Source: CAINEC01 sp046052065 (lineage in GTDB: Bacteria > Bacteroidota > Bacteroidia > AKYH767-A > OLB10). From it: DNA of 22,883 bases. Where the stretch lies: contig JBJOND010000038.1 of NCBI GenBank assembly GCA_046052065.1, positions 1 to 22,883 of the forward strand, written 5' to 3'. Each line of letters begins with the position of its first letter. Position 1 is the first letter of the stretch. This document shows positions 22,288-22,883 of the stretch, piece after piece. The position numbers and the translations under genes are program-made. The notes below the pieces were generated by a model, which was not told where the DNA came from, did no database searches, and saw nothing but the letters and a program-made list of their open reading frames with translations.

Positions 22288-22883
22288 AAACTATTTAGCA
22301 TATCTTAAAGATATTAGTCGTAAAATAGTAGCTGATTCGGGTTTTGAAAAAGCACTTCTTGATAAAAGCAGAACTAACAAGGCGTTTGCGTTTCAAAAAA
22401 TTAACAATAAACTTTCATTTACAGAAAAGGACGAGCTTTATTCAAAAATTAAAAATATTGAAGATTATCTTAGTAAAAACAATGATAAGAAATTGTTTTG
22501 TGGTTTTGGATTAATTGCAGGTTCAAAAGGTCGACAATATGCTGCCCCAATTGTTTATGTAGAGTGTGAAATATTCAAAGAAGATAATTTGTTTATAATA
22601 GAGTTCGATTTTGACACGAACTCATTTAACTATGATCTTATTACTAGTATTTTGAATTATAGTATTGCAGCTAGATATAGTGTTTCGGATGACGATGTTT
22701 TTAATGAAGAATTTCAGAAGGAAGTTGATGTTGTTGAGAAAATAGAAAATGAAATAAAAGCGTTTAATGATTTTGAATCACTTGTTGATTACTCAAAAGA
22801 AATATTTTATTTACTTCAATCAAAACTTGTTGATTTTGAAATTATAAAAAAATATAGTAAAAGTTATTCTTTTGATAATGAAA
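22280..22883 (+). CDS. N-terminus of a large protein, possibly SF1-helicase defence type (3' partial)
   Basis: The frame from ATG-22280 stays open to the window end (201 codons), so only the N-terminus is visible. It starts MIKNYLAYLKDISRK, with no signal or membrane segment. Around residues 74-98 lies FCGFGLIAGSKG followed by YAAPIVYVECEIF. A block of this form ('G..l..G......APi.y..ve') occurs ahead of the ATPase core in some large DNA2/NAM7-like helicase proteins, so a helicase or related defence protein is my best guess. No Walker motif is in the visible part, so this is weak inference. It overlaps the upstream membrane coiled-coil gene by eight bases and is AT-rich like its neighbours. 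Confidence 0.55.
   Translation, partial: MIKNYLAYLKDISRKIVADSGFEKALLDKSRTNKAFAFQKINNKLSFTEKDELYSKIKNIEDYLSKNNDKKLFCGFGLIAGSKGRQYAAPIVYVECEIFKEDNLFIIEFDFDTNSFNYDLITSILNYSIAARYSVSDDDVFNEEFQKEVDVVEKIENEIKAFNDFESLVDYSKEIFYLLQSKLVDFEIIKKYSKSYSFDNE

Overview
The window comes from a member of the Bacteroidota. Two encoded proteins end in type IX secretion (T9SS type A) sorting domains. The 2-oxoacid dehydrogenase E1 is an alpha-beta fusion of the kind common in this phylum. A lipoprotein carries an acidic K-D-D surface-export signal just after its lipobox cysteine. Several candidate promoters match the Bacteroidota TTG/TTTG...TAnnTTTG pattern, and overall GC content is low. I cannot place the organism below phylum level. 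No rRNA, tRNA, insertion sequence or CRISPR array was found, and no gene-free stretch exceeds 300 bases (the longest are 18551-18794 and 21343-21570).

Positions 1-7608 form a compact housekeeping block. It starts with the 3' part of a CoA-pyrophosphatase-type NUDIX gene, then a convergent Omp28-like lipoprotein gene and a second NUDIX gene. A minus-strand run follows, read in the order UbiA-family prenyltransferase, fused E1, murQ, a conserved hypothetical, RlpA. The murQ, hypothetical and rlpA genes put cell-wall recycling and lytic functions together. A good promoter candidate lies between the prenyltransferase and E1 genes.

Positions 7659-11949 hold two large convergent genes for T9SS-exported proteins: a VCBS/FG-GAP calcium-loop repeat protein and a subtilisin-like protease. 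Their stop codons are one base apart.

Positions 12064-17905 look like one operon: ettA (ABC-F translation factor), hisS, hutH and an exported papain-like C1 peptidase. Gaps are 10, -1 and 1 bases, and a strong hairpin terminator closes the unit. The hisS stop and hutH start share a base, linking histidine charging and histidine breakdown.

Positions 18011-19487 carry a glutathione peroxidase gene and an unrecognised lipoprotein gene. From about 19500 the window becomes accessory in character. It contains a RelB/ParE-type toxin-antitoxin pair, a broken 5' copy of a small membrane-protein gene, and a DUF4160-DUF2442 two-gene cassette with its own near-consensus promoter. The intact membrane-protein gene follows. 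The window ends with an overlapping pair: a membrane-anchored coiled-coil protein with 25-residue repeats, and the N-terminus of a large protein that may be a helicase-type defence protein. The two parts most worth following up are the duplicated 5' gene end around the DUF4160-DUF2442 cassette and the terminal coiled-coil plus large-protein pair.
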